A stretch of 48,638 nucleotides of DNA from positions 1 to 48,638 of the forward strand of contig CAZBXV010000012.1 in the NCBI GenBank assembly GCA_964496205.1. The letters run 5' to 3'. The notes under the pieces are model-generated. The model made no database searches and was not told where the DNA came from. It worked only from the letters and a program-made list of their open reading frames with translations. The position numbers and the translations under genes are program-made. This DNA is from CAYLHS01 sp964496205 (GTDB lineage Bacteria > Actinomycetota > Acidimicrobiia > Spongiisociales > UBA4744). Below are positions 1 to 8,390 of this stretch, in pieces; the stretch's first letter is position 1, and each line of letters starts with the position of its first letter.

Positions 1-429
1 GTGGCCCGAAGGGCCGGAGGGGTCGGCACCCACCACCAGAGCCAGCCGTCCGCCGTCAGCGAGAACGTGGCCACAGTTTCGCAAGGCCGGGAACGTACTA
101 CCGGCAACCGGGAACCGTCAGCTGGTTGCGTCAGACATGGCCACGGCTCACCACGAACCGGCCCCTGTTGTCTGCTGCCCGCGGTCGGCGGTGCTCCGTC
201 CATCGACGTCGGTGATGTTCAGGGCGGGTCAGGAACGCGCGCCAAACGCTGATACAAAGAGCACTAGTGGTGTGTCGTCCAATCAATGTCTGGGTGTCTG
301 CGAGGGCACACCGTCATCTGGCCAGGACGCAGGACGAAGGCGCACCCGCAGTGGTGCGTCGAGGACGAGGACACCGCCAGGGGCGTCCGTGAGCCGCAGA
401 GACCCGGCAGTCATTTGAGCGACAGACCG
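1..429. other. Non-coding left edge
   Basis: No convincing gene lies here. The short open frames lack family resemblance and a ribosome binding site. The stretch contains a small GGCCC/GGGCC hairpin at the extreme left and repeat-like text near 90-130 (GGGAAC, ACCGGGAACCG). A copy of a dispersed repeat lies at 313-372 and is listed separately. It forms the 3' flank of the heptaheme cytochrome gene, which ends at 430 on the minus strand. Confidence 0.6.
313..372 (+). repeat. Dispersed intergenic repeat, GGACGCAGGACG family, copy 1
   Basis: GTCATCTGGCC (313-323) is followed by AGGACGCAGGACG and AGGCGCACC (324-346), then a short loop, GGTGCGTC and a GAGGACGAGGAC tail. GCGCACC and GGTGCGT can pair as a small stem. 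The same words occur in the same orientation at 47685-47754, between pth and rplY, with one mismatch over the first 23 bp. No protein-coding sense is apparent. Confidence 0.7.
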
Positions 430-2004
430 CTAGTACCCCTGATCCGCCGTGTGACACGAGGTGCACTTCTCGACCTTCCAAGCTCCACCTATCGGCACCG
501 GATGCTTGAACTCGAGGCCATTGACGTCGCTCTCCAGCTTCGACGGGTCGGCAGATGGTCCCTGTGCGGTGATCAGGTGGCACGCCGTGCATTCCGAGGT
601 GATCGTCTGGCCGCCCGGACCGACGAGATCCGACCGGTGACACCGAAAGCACCCGTCGTTCACGAAGTGGCTCAGGTTGTTGTCCGAGGTGCGGTAGTCG
701 GTCTTCATCTCAGGGAAGAAGTTCCCGTCGTAGATGTTGACGAGGGTTTCGGCCGCTTGGTCGATCATCGTCTGATCGAGCTGTCCCGGGTAGTTCTCCG
801 AATAGAAGGACTCCAGGCCCTTGAGGATCGCCTCGTCGGCCTGTGCCTTGGTGTCGTACGGGGCGTTCAGCAGGTTCAGCCCCTGCCAGCGAATGAACGG
901 CAGATCGCGCGAGATGGTGCCTTTCGTCAGCTCCAGGTTGATCGCGGTTGCCGGCGGCTGGAAGTCGTGACTCGGCCTGTTGTGGCAATCGATACAGTCG
1001 AGTGTTCGTACTTCGACCCCTTCCGCATTCAGATCGAGGATCTGCTGGCCGTCCGGTCGATACTCGGTCACCTCACCGGTCTCGTTGTCGGTCACACGAA
1101 GCCAAATCATGTGCTGGCGTTTCGGATCATCGGTGGCGTACTCGATGGTATTGGCGGTGATCATGTGATAGTGAATGCCTGAGAGCTCACCCGCCCGAGG
1201 GTCGCCGCCACCGATCTTGACCGCGAGGCTGATCGTCCACGGCGAGTTGTTCTCGTCGGTCCGGTAGTACGTGGTCGTGACGAGCTTGTCGCCATAGAAC
1301 TGCTGTGGCCAATGACATCCCTCACATGTCTGCTGTGCAGGCCGCAGGCTGGCAACGGGTGTTGCGATCGGCCGGTCATAGGTGTTCCAAATCGTCTTCC
1401 ACACCTGCCGGAGGCCGTCGATCTTCGACCGAACGAAGAAGGACGCTCCAGGACCGATGTGACACTCCGCACAGACGACTTTGGCGTGCGGGGAGTTCTG
1501 ATAGGTGACCCATTCGGGTTCCATCACCGTGTGGCATGTTTCGCCGCAGAAGCTGGCCGAGTCGGTCACCTCGTAGCCCTTGAAGCCTCCCCAGGCGATG
1601 ATGCCGAGCAGCACCGCCGTGAGAACACCGAACGTGGTGAGGGATCGCATGAAGCGGGGGTTCGACGGTTCGAACTTGAAGTTGAATCGGAGACGCCTGC
1701 CCTCCTTGCGGGCGGTGACGACCTGCACCCTGACGGCGAGGGCAAACAACACCGCACCCACGAACACGATCACCGGGAACAGAATGAACGTCACGATGCC
1801 CCGGTACGGGTTGCTCGCCAGTGGGCCGAGATCCACTACGGCGAGAATCACGAACCCGATCATCCCCGCGATGACCAACGCACCGCCTACGGCGGCCAGC
1901 GGGTGCCGGTACAGGCTTCGTACCTCTTCTGTTAGTTCTGTACCGGCGCGCTCCGACGGTTCCTCGACCGGTTCGGAGCCTTCCCGACGTTCCTCGTCGC
2001 TCAC
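430..2004 (-). CDS. Seven-heme NapC/NirT-type membrane cytochrome c (ImcH-like)
   Basis: This 524-aa membrane-anchored multiheme cytochrome is probably a menaquinol oxidase passing electrons outward. Three membrane segments are visible at about 35-58, 68-92 and 120-140. Seven heme-attachment motifs follow: CGETCH (153, a CX3CH variant), CAECH (178), CEGCH (227), CIDCH (337), CFRCH (452), CTACH (472) and CTSCH (514). The FCGETCHTVMEPE context is typical of the first heme of NapC/NirT proteins. Size, three membrane helices and seven hemes match Geobacter ImcH, needed there for high-potential extracellular acceptors. The GTG start is chosen because GGAGGTGG lies just upstream. It follows menH and a COG2403 GTPase on the same strand. 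The electron acceptor cannot be read from sequence; a respiratory nitrite or nitrate shuttle is an alternative. Confidence 0.85.
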   Translation of the reverse strand: MSDEERREGSEPVEEPSERAGTELTEEVRSLYRHPLAAVGGALVIAGMIGFVILAVVDLGPLASNPYRGIVTFILFPVIVFVGAVLFALAVRVQVVTARKEGRRLRFNFKFEPSNPRFMRSLTTFGVLTAVLLGIIAWGGFKGYEVTDSASFCGETCHTVMEPEWVTYQNSPHAKVVCAECHIGPGASFFVRSKIDGLRQVWKTIWNTYDRPIATPVASLRPAQQTCEGCHWPQQFYGDKLVTTTYYRTDENNSPWTISLAVKIGGGDPRAGELSGIHYHMITANTIEYATDDPKRQHMIWLRVTDNETGEVTEYRPDGQQILDLNAEGVEVRTLDCIDCHNRPSHDFQPPATAINLELTKGTISRDLPFIRWQGLNLLNAPYDTKAQADEAILKGLESFYSENYPGQLDQTMIDQAAETLVNIYDGNFFPEMKTDYRTSDNNLSHFVNDGCFRCHRSDLVGPGGQTITSECTACHLITAQGPSADPSKLESDVNGLEFKHPVPIGGAWKVEKCTSCHTADQGY

Positions 2005-2094
2005 GATCCCACCTCCAAGGACATGAACCTTAGCGATGAGACACGCAGCCGTGGTAGGGCAGATAGACCCTAATAGGGGGCCCTCACCCCTCGG

Positions 2095-3399
2095 CTACAG
2101 CCTTCCGACGAGTTCCTCGATGGACGGACCCCCGACGACCTCGATGCCGTAGGTGACCCGGGTCCCGGGCATGTCGAGGTCCAGCAATGGAAGCAAGTTG
2201 ACCGGCGTTGCGACAACAACGGAGTCCGGTTTCGCCCGCTTGATCGTTTCGGCCAGCTCGGCCCGCTGTTCGTCTCCATACCCCATCGCCGGCAGCAGCG
2301 CTCCTATGTGCGGGAACTTCGCGAATACCTCGGCGATCGAACCGACGGCATATGGCCTTGGGTCGATCAGCTCGGCCGCACCACCATCTCGCGATGCGAT
2401 GACCCCCGCGCCATAGGCCATGCTCCCGTGGGTGAGTGTCGGGCCGTCTTCCACGACGAGGACCCGCTTGCCTTTGATCAGTTCGGGTGCTGCGACGTTG
2501 ATCGGGGAACGGGTCTTCACCACCACAGCCGACGGATTCGCGTCGTGCACGTTTCGCTCGACAGTGGCGATGTCCTCAGGTTCGGCGGTGCCGATCTTGT
2601 TGATGACGACGACGTCGGCGCGGCGCAGGTTGGCTTCACCGGGCCAGTAGCGGAGTTCGTGACCGGACCTATGTGGATCGACAACGCAGATATGCAGGTT
2701 CGGCCTGTAGAAAGGGAGGTCGTTGTTCCCACCGTCCCAGAGGATCACGTCCGCTTCGGTCTCGGCCATACGCAGGATCGCCTCGTAGTCGACTCCGGCG
2801 AAGATGACGCCGCCTTGTTCGATGTACGGCTCGTACTCCTCCCGCTCTTCGATCGTGCAGTCTGCGTCCACGAAGTCCTGATACGTGGCAAACCGTTGGA
2901 CGATCTGTTTCGCGAGGTTCCCGTACGGCATCGGATGACGGATGGCAGCGACGCGTTTTCCGTCCGCTGCGAGCGCATGCCAGACGGCTCTGCTGAGCGG
3001 TGACTTCCCCGCCCCTGTTCGTGCCGCTGTCACAGCCACCACCGGAAGGTTCGACGGGATCATCGTTTCGGCACCCGGCAGCTCGAATGTCGCTCCCGCT
3101 GCCACCGCCCGTGCCGCCAGATGCATCACATGCTCATGTGGCACGTCCGAGTACGCGAACACGACCGAGTCGATCGTGTAGGTGTCGATGAGCCGTTCCA
3201 GTTCGGTTTCGGGCACGATCGGAATGCCGTCTGGATACCGGACTCCGGAGAGGATCGGCGGATATCTTCGGTCATCGATGTTGGGGATCTGTGTCGCCGT
3301 GAAAGCGACGACTTCCACATCGGGGTTGTCGCGATACAGGACATTGAAGTCATGAAAGTCCCTGCCTGCCGCGCCGAGGATCAACAACCGCTTGCTCAT
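2095..3399 (-). CDS. COG2403 GTPase, cyclic 2,3-diphosphoglycerate synthetase family
   Basis: This 434-aa protein begins with a Rossmann-like segment (MSKRLLILGAAGRDFHDF) and has a P-loop-like stretch TAARTGAGKS at about 124-133, followed by a G-domain-like C-terminal half with VVINKIG. This is the pattern of COG2403, which includes the archaeal cyclic 2,3-diphosphoglycerate synthetase; most bacterial members have no proven reaction. The ATG at 3399 is preferred over an upstream in-frame start because GGAGGT sits 4 nt before it. It lies 25 nt downstream of menH and about 90 nt upstream of the heptaheme cytochrome on the same strand, so the three may be co-transcribed. Family assignment is firm; substrate is unknown. 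Confidence 0.75.
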   Translation of the reverse strand: MSKRLLILGAAGRDFHDFNVLYRDNPDVEVVAFTATQIPNIDDRRYPPILSGVRYPDGIPIVPETELERLIDTYTIDSVVFAYSDVPHEHVMHLAARAVAAGATFELPGAETMIPSNLPVVAVTAARTGAGKSPLSRAVWHALAADGKRVAAIRHPMPYGNLAKQIVQRFATYQDFVDADCTIEEREEYEPYIEQGGVIFAGVDYEAILRMAETEADVILWDGGNNDLPFYRPNLHICVVDPHRSGHELRYWPGEANLRRADVVVINKIGTAEPEDIATVERNVHDANPSAVVVKTRSPINVAAPELIKGKRVLVVEDGPTLTHGSMAYGAGVIASRDGGAAELIDPRPYAVGSIAEVFAKFPHIGALLPAMGYGDEQRAELAETIKRAKPDSVVVATPVNLLPLLDLDMPGTRVTYGIEVVGGPSIEELVGRL

Positions 3400-3424
3400 C
3401 GCACCTCCGCAACTGATCGTCGCC

Positions 3425-4192
3425 TCATTCTCGTCGCTCTCCGGCACTGCTCCCAATCAGGAAGCGGGTGACCTCGCTCGCGACGTGGTCGGGTGCCTCC
3501 CCGACGAGCGCGTGGCCCGCCCGTTCGACGACGGCGAGGGTGCTGTTGGGCGTCGACTCGACGATCCACTCCCCCCTCTCCAGATAGGAAGGATCGTCCC
3601 CGCCGACGATGACGAGGATGGGCATGGTGAGACACTCGAGGCTCTTCCCATAGAACGGCTGAGCACCCTGCCCCATTCCCGTGATCGCCCACGCAAGACC
3701 TTCCGCCGTGTTCTCCAGTCGCATCGTACGATCGCGATCCAGCCATGCCCGTCCCCTGGACTGAAGACCGGTGAACATGGGTGCCGCCGTCCATTCGTCG
3801 ATGAAGGCCTCCACACCGATGTCGCGTATCCGTCTGGCAGTCATCTGGTCAGATGAGCGGCGACTCTGTCGTTCGCTGCGGTTTTCGATGCCGGCGTTTG
3901 CGGAGATGAGGACGAGGTGCGAAATGGCGCGTGGATACCGAACGGCAACACCCAGCGCGATACGTCCACCCTGCGAGTAACCAAGCAGCGGTCTGCCACG
4001 GGTCATCCGTCCCACGGACTCGACGGCAGAGAGAAAGGATCCGCCGGGCGACGTCCCGTGACCCGGGAGATCTGGTGCCTCGATTCCCTGTGACAGGAAC
4101 CCTGCCAGCTCCTCGAACATGCCCCCGTGCTGAGTGAAGCCGTGAAGTGCGACGATCGACGGTTCTTCGCCGGGGAACACACGTGCCTGCAT
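3425..4192 (-). CDS. MenH-like 2-succinyl-6-hydroxy-2,4-cyclohexadiene-1-carboxylate synthase
   Basis: This 255-aa alpha/beta hydrolase has its nucleophile in GYSQGGRIAL (Ser73), an acidic pair DD at 199-200 and a late histidine in ERAGHA (His227). GYSxGGRxAL and the following segment with AGIENRSERQSRR...F-IDEW are characteristic of MenH, which eliminates pyruvate from the MenD product in menaquinone synthesis. Genetic context supports this: menD starts only about 20 bp away in the opposite direction and menF lies beyond it. No obvious Shine-Dalgarno precedes the ATG, so translation may be leaderless. The alternative is a generic hydrolase of the same fold, which I consider less likely. Confidence 0.8.
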   Translation of the reverse strand: MQARVFPGEEPSIVALHGFTQHGGMFEELAGFLSQGIEAPDLPGHGTSPGGSFLSAVESVGRMTRGRPLLGYSQGGRIALGVAVRYPRAISHLVLISANAGIENRSERQSRRSSDQMTARRIRDIGVEAFIDEWTAAPMFTGLQSRGRAWLDRDRTMRLENTAEGLAWAITGMGQGAQPFYGKSLECLTMPILVIVGGDDPSYLERGEWIVESTPNSTLAVVERAGHALVGEAPDHVASEVTRFLIGSSAGERRE

Positions 4193-4212
4193 GGCCTGTA
4201 TTGTTGCTCTCC
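4193..4212. promoter_or_regulatory. Candidate compact divergent promoter between menH and menD
   Basis: Only about 20 bp separate the proposed menH and menD starts. On the plus strand TATTGT (4199-4204) ends 8 nt before the menD GTG. That is the spacing expected for a -10 element driving a leaderless transcript, which is common in Actinobacteria. No clear -35 or Shine-Dalgarno is visible for either gene. The prediction rests on spacing alone. Confidence 0.3.
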
Positions 4213-5841
4213 GTGGATCACAGCGCCTACTGGGCCGCAGCCCTGTTCGTCGATGCGCTCACCCGGCTCGGCCTCCGCCACGCCTGCGTGACGCCGGGAT
4301 CGCGCAGCACGCCTCTTGCGTTGGCGTGTGCCGAGCATCCCCTCGTGACCGATTGGGTTCACCACGACGAACGTTCATCGTCGTTCTTCGCGCTCGGGAT
4401 CGCCAAGGCAACCCGAACGCCGGTAGCGATCGTCACGACTTCCGGCACGGCAGCCGCTGAACTCCTGCCCGCCGCCGTTGAGGCCCGCTATGCCGGCGTG
4501 CCGCTGCTGCTGCTCACGGCCGACCGTCCCCCCGAGCTTCGCGGTATCGGATCCCCCCAGACAGTCGACCAGAAGGGCATGTTCGGAACATCGGTCCGCA
4601 CGTCGGTCGACGTCGTCCTCGCCGACATGGATCCTGCCGCCGTCGAGGACCTCGCCGTTTCGGTGTGGGGTGCGTCGACTCGACGCCCTCCAAGGCCTAT
4701 CCATGTCAACACAGCCTTCAGGGAACCACTCGTCCCTTCGTCACTCGAGATGCCCCAGGCATCGGTCGAGCCGATGGACCCTCATGCTCCGATCATAGAC
4801 CCGGCAGCGATCGAGATGGCCACATCGCTGCTCTCAGGGAGGAAGGTTCTCGTTGTCGCCGGTCCGATCGACGAGGAGGCATTCGCGGGTGCGGTGCACG
4901 GTTTGGCAGAACGGACCGGATGGCCCGTTGTCGCCGATCCGATCAGCCAACTTCGGATCGATGAACAGGTCATCGGAACAGGTGACGTCTTGTTCGGAGC
5001 GAAGAAGCTGCCGGGGACACCAGAGGCGATTCTGCGATTCGGGGGAACGGTGACGTCGAAGTCACTATCGATCTGGCTCGCGAACCACTCCGAGATTCCG
5101 CAGATCGTTATCGACGCCGAAGGGCGAGACGCGCCGCGAAGCGCGACCTTGATCTCTCGTTCCGACCCTACGGCATTCGCCCAGCGCCTCTCCGTCGATC
5201 CCGCACCCGGTGGGTGGGTGTCCCTATGGGAAGCCTCCGATCGTCTGGCGCGGTCGGCGCTCACCGGATCACCGTTTCCATCGGAGGCGGCCACTGTCGA
5301 AGCGGTCTTCTCGACTACGCCGGCCGACTCGATCGTGTACGTCGCGTCGTCCATGCCGATTCGCACCGTCGATCGATTCGTGCCAACGATCCGTCAGCGC
5401 GTCCTGTCCAATCGTGGGGCCAACGGCATCGATGGCTTGATCTCGTCGGCGCTCGGGGTTGCGGCGACGGGCACACGGACGATCGTGATCACCGGAGATC
5501 TCTCGATGCTCCACGATGTCGGCTCCCTGGCGGCGATGTCTCGATTCGATCCGCCGATGACGGTCGTCGTCATCAACAACGACGGTGGCGGCATCTTCTC
5601 GTTTCTCCCGCAGTCCCGGCTGCCACGCCACTTCGAGCGGGTGTTCGCGACGCCGCACGGGTTGTCGTTCGTTCCGATCGCTCAGGCGTTTGGTGTGCCG
5701 GCCCGTCGGGCCGGTTCGATCGGAGATCTGATCGATGCCCTTGGAGAGCCCGGTCTCGTGGAGGTCGCTACAGACCGCGACCGGGAAGTCGACGTCCGCC
5801 GAGCGGCTCTCCAACGGGTCACTGCAGCACTGGGTAGTTGA
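4213..5841 (+). CDS. menD: MenD, 2-succinyl-5-enolpyruvyl-6-hydroxy-3-cyclohexene-1-carboxylate synthase
   Basis: This is a thiamine-diphosphate enzyme that joins isochorismate and 2-oxoglutarate in the second committed step of menaquinone synthesis. The N-terminus has the MenD signature VTPGSRSTPLALA. The ThDP/Mg-binding segment GDLSMLHDVGSL begins near residue 428 and continues to NNDGGGIFSFLPQ near 455. The 542-aa length fits the family (E. coli 556). The reading frame is open further upstream, but homology begins at DHSAYWAAALFVDAL, so I chose the GTG at 4213; TTG codons at 4201 and 4204 are alternatives. It converges on menF with 17 nt between stop codons and diverges from menH. Confidence 0.92.
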   Translation: MDHSAYWAAALFVDALTRLGLRHACVTPGSRSTPLALACAEHPLVTDWVHHDERSSSFFALGIAKATRTPVAIVTTSGTAAAELLPAAVEARYAGVPLLLLTADRPPELRGIGSPQTVDQKGMFGTSVRTSVDVVLADMDPAAVEDLAVSVWGASTRRPPRPIHVNTAFREPLVPSSLEMPQASVEPMDPHAPIIDPAAIEMATSLLSGRKVLVVAGPIDEEAFAGAVHGLAERTGWPVVADPISQLRIDEQVIGTGDVLFGAKKLPGTPEAILRFGGTVTSKSLSIWLANHSEIPQIVIDAEGRDAPRSATLISRSDPTAFAQRLSVDPAPGGWVSLWEASDRLARSALTGSPFPSEAATVEAVFSTTPADSIVYVASSMPIRTVDRFVPTIRQRVLSNRGANGIDGLISSALGVAATGTRTIVITGDLSMLHDVGSLAAMSRFDPPMTVVVINNDGGGIFSFLPQSRLPRHFERVFATPHGLSFVPIAQAFGVPARRAGSIGDLIDALGEPGLVEVATDRDREVDVRRAALQRVTAALGS

Positions 5842-5877
5842 CCAGGCGGGGTCGAGCGTCAGCCCGCACCTGTCAAC
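5837..5877. terminator. Candidate bidirectional terminator between menD and menF
   Basis: Arms GTTGACCAGGCGGG (5837-5850) and CCCGCACCTGTCAAC (5863-5877) form an imperfect stem: GTTGAC pairs with GTCAAC and CGGG with CCCG, with a mismatched middle. It spans both stop codons of two convergent genes. No T-run is present, so termination is inferred only from position and fold. Confidence 0.4.
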
Positions 5878-6968
5878 AGGTCCAGGACCGCTCTGAGTTT
5901 TGCGTCCGTTTCGGCGAGTTCTCGCCGAGGATCGGATCCATGGACGATTCCTGCTCCCGCGTGGAGGCTGACCGACGACCCACGGATATACGCACTCCGC
6001 AGAGCGACTGTGGCCTCGCCGTTTCCCTCCGCGTCGGCCCAGCCGATCGCACCCGCGTACCATCCTCGTCCTGACGGTTCGCTGCGAGCGATGATGCGCA
6101 AAGCGTCGGTACTCGGAGTACCGGCGACCGCAGGCGTGGGGTGGAGCGCTGCTGCAATGCGAGTGATGTCCACGTTCGAAGCCGCTGTCCCGACGACCTC
6201 GGTTCCGAGGTGGTAGATGTTCGCGAGACGGACGATTCGCCGCTCCTCGACAGCCAGTTCGGTCATGTAGCCGCCCAACACATCGGCGACGTAGTCGACG
6301 ACATACCGGTGTTCTGCTCGCTCCTTGGGGCCGTCGAACAGTGCTCGAGCACGCTCCTCGTCTTCCGCCGGCGTCGCACCGCGGGGCGCACTGCCGGCAA
6401 GAGGGAAGGACCGAATGGCCTCGTTCCGCTTCTCGATGAGCAGCTCCGGACTCGCGCCGATGAAGGCCGTTCCCTGGTCCGCCCAACCGTAGAGGTACGT
6501 ATCCGGAAACCGCTCTGCAAGCACATCGAGGACGTCGAATGGGTGCACTCCAGGTGCGTCGAGATCGATACGCCGAGCGAGCACCACCTTCTCGACGCGA
6601 CCGGCATCGATCTCGCCGATGACTTCGCCGACCCGCGACATCCACTCGTCGGGCTCAGGGACCTGTCCCGTGATCGTTCCTCTGGGGACGTGTGGAACAC
6701 CGGGATCCGTCAACGAGTCGAGAATGGCGCCCTCCCCACTCACGGTGCCGTCTCCTGTGACGACGACGGCGGGCTTCACCACTCCCCCGGCTCCCTGGTC
6801 CTCATCGAACGGGAAGATGAACATGAACCGTTCCCCTGGTGGGCGGTCGGCCAGCGGGTCTTCGGAACGCCACGCGACATCTACTCCAACGAACTCGTCC
6901 CGCCCGCGGAAGTAGAACACAGAATGCCCTGATTGCGCCGCGGATCTGGCGATGTCGAGTGGCCTCAT
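5859..6968 (-). CDS. menF: MenF-type isochorismate synthase
   Basis: This 369-aa chorismate-utilising enzyme converts chorismate to isochorismate. Family blocks in order are VEKVVLARR, FIGASPELL, PLAGSAPRG, EHRYVVDYV, NIYHLGTEVVG, LHPTPAVAGTP and RGWYAGAIGW. The MRPLDIARS start is chosen because the frame upstream is non-homologous and overlaps the preceding gene. The gene begins 10 nt after the stop of an alpha/beta hydrolase and is the last gene of a string starting with a DosR-like regulator, which suggests menaquinone synthesis is tied to that response. With menD and menH nearby, isochorismate for menaquinone is more likely than for a siderophore. It is short compared with E. coli MenF (431 aa) but close to EntC. 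Confidence 0.9.
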   Translation of the reverse strand: MRPLDIARSAAQSGHSVFYFRGRDEFVGVDVAWRSEDPLADRPPGERFMFIFPFDEDQGAGGVVKPAVVVTGDGTVSGEGAILDSLTDPGVPHVPRGTITGQVPEPDEWMSRVGEVIGEIDAGRVEKVVLARRIDLDAPGVHPFDVLDVLAERFPDTYLYGWADQGTAFIGASPELLIEKRNEAIRSFPLAGSAPRGATPAEDEERARALFDGPKERAEHRYVVDYVADVLGGYMTELAVEERRIVRLANIYHLGTEVVGTAASNVDITRIAAALHPTPAVAGTPSTDALRIIARSEPSGRGWYAGAIGWADAEGNGEATVALRSAYIRGSSVSLHAGAGIVHGSDPRRELAETDAKLRAVLDLLTGAG

Positions 6969-6978
6969 TGGGGTGAGT

Positions 6979-7749
6979 CTACGAATCGATGAAGGTGGTG
7001 ATGAGGTCCGCAAGGTGGCTCGGTTTCTCCATTGGTAGGAAGTGTGACGCGCCGGCAACCATCTGGTAGCCGGCGTTTGGCATCCGTGCCGCCAGATCGG
7101 CAATGAACGCCTCACTGAACGATGTCGAGCGCTCACCGGCGAGAACGAGTACCGGACAGCCGACCTCGCCAAGACGGTCGTAGAGACCGTGGGCCGTCGC
7201 CGCCCTGTACACCTCGGCCTCGATCTCGGGTCTGCACTTCAGCCACCAACGGCCGTCGCTTTCGGTAAACCCACCATCCACGTATGCATCCAGAACGTCC
7301 GGGTCCCAGCCGGCAAACGGGCCTTTCCCCCGATACTTCTCGACGATGGCATCCCGGCTCGGGAATCCGTCGCGGCGACGAAGCGCTCCATCGGCGAGTG
7401 GCATGTGCTCCAATCGTGCGTACGGAGGCGGGAAGATCACCGGCTCGATGACGACGAGGGCGTCGAATATGCCGGGGTGAAGCACTTCGGCCATGAGCAA
7501 CGTCGCCCCACCCATGGAGTGTCCGACACCGGCGACCGGCTCGTCTAGTGGTTCGAGTATGCCGAGGGCATGCCGTGCAAACGCCCACCAATCGGCAGGT
7601 GGATCGAACGGTTCGGCGTCGCCGTGGCCTGGAGCATCCCATGCGACCGTCGATCGGTCACCAAGGTGGGCGACAACAGGACCCCACACCTCTTTGCAGA
7701 AACCGGTCGCGTGGGCAAACGCGACCGTTGCAGTCCTGCCCGCGTTCAT
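6979..7749 (-). CDS. Alpha/beta hydrolase of unknown substrate
   Basis: A complete alpha/beta hydrolase fold is visible in 256 residues: oxyanion region AHATGFCKEVW, nucleophile elbow GVGHSMGGAT, and catalytic histidine in GASHFLPMEKP. The ATG at 7749 lies 5 nt after the stop of the CBS-BON gene. An in-frame TTG three codons earlier overlaps that stop. It sits between the CBS-BON gene and menF, closely spaced to both, so it belongs to the same transcript. It could be a second hydrolase acting in or near menaquinone synthesis, but MenH is better matched by the gene at 3425-4192. The substrate is unknown. Confidence 0.75.
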   Translation of the reverse strand: MNAGRTATVAFAHATGFCKEVWGPVVAHLGDRSTVAWDAPGHGDAEPFDPPADWWAFARHALGILEPLDEPVAGVGHSMGGATLLMAEVLHPGIFDALVVIEPVIFPPPYARLEHMPLADGALRRRDGFPSRDAIVEKYRGKGPFAGWDPDVLDAYVDGGFTESDGRWWLKCRPEIEAEVYRAATAHGLYDRLGEVGCPVLVLAGERSTSFSEAFIADLAARMPNAGYQMVAGASHFLPMEKPSHLADLITTFIDS

Positions 7750-7754
7750 GGATG

Positions 7755-8390
7755 TCAAACGTCGGCCGCGTCTGATGTGACGTGTGAGTCGAGCCTGACG
7801 ACGCCGTCGATCCGTCGGACCAGCGCTTCGAGCAGTCTGGCGTCCGTTCCAGTGGGTACGCGCCCGGAGATCGAGACGACTCCGTTGTCGACGGAGACAT
7901 CGAGCGTGTCGCTATCGAGCAACAGCACGCGCTTGACGATGTCTTCTCGGATCTCGTCCTCGATCACATCGTCGGGCCGGGTGAAGACAGCAACCACATC
8001 AGCCCGAGAGACGATGCCGACGAGTTCTCCCGCTGCGTCGACGACAGGGAGACGCTTGACGTGGTTGTGGGCCATGACGCGTGCGGCTTCGGTGACACTC
8101 GCCTCTGGGAAGATCACGACAGGATCCCGCGTCATCACCTCCCCGACCGTCTCGGCGTCTACGACAGGTCCCCGATCTCTGATAACGGTCGTGAGCAGTC
8201 TTCGCTCGGAACGATCAGCTTCCCGTTCGAGGAAGTCCGCTTCCGTGATGATGCCGACGAGTGCTCCTTCGTCGTCCACGACCGGGATGCCGCTGACACC
8301 GGCCCGAACCATCATCCTGGCCGCCGCCTTCAGGGTCGTATCCGGAGTCGTGGTGAGCACATCGATGGTCATGATGTCGAGAACCCTCAT
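7755..8390 (-). CDS. CBS-pair and BON domain protein
   Basis: This 211-aa protein has two CBS repeats (about 2-60, with GVSGIPVVDDEGALVGIITEADF, and about 83-136, with HVKRLPVVDAAGELVGIVSRADV), followed by a C-terminal BON domain ending in IDGVVRLDSHV. CBS pairs usually bind adenosine nucleotides and BON domains associate with membranes, so an energy-sensing role is plausible. The ATG is embedded in the stop of the preceding universal stress gene (ATGA). In mycobacteria a CBS protein (Hrp1) and stress proteins belong to the DosR regulon, and here they lie directly downstream of a DosR-like regulator. Confidence 0.85.
   Translation of the reverse strand: MRVLDIMTIDVLTTTPDTTLKAAARMMVRAGVSGIPVVDDEGALVGIITEADFLEREADRSERRLLTTVIRDRGPVVDAETVGEVMTRDPVVIFPEASVTEAARVMAHNHVKRLPVVDAAGELVGIVSRADVVAVFTRPDDVIEDEIREDIVKRVLLLDSDTLDVSVDNGVVSISGRVPTGTDARLLEALVRRIDGVVRLDSHVTSDAADV

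Noticed and set aside
286..1182. 298-aa plus-strand open frame
   Set aside because: Antisense to the heptaheme cytochrome, whose seven heme motifs and membrane helices are unambiguous.
2095..3399. Proof of a hyperthermophile through cyclic 2,3-diphosphoglycerate
   Set aside because: COG2403 is widespread in mesophilic bacteria; the family name does not establish the reaction.
5269..6645. 458-aa minus-strand open frame
   Set aside because: Overlaps menD antisense and menF out of frame; Arg-rich shadow.
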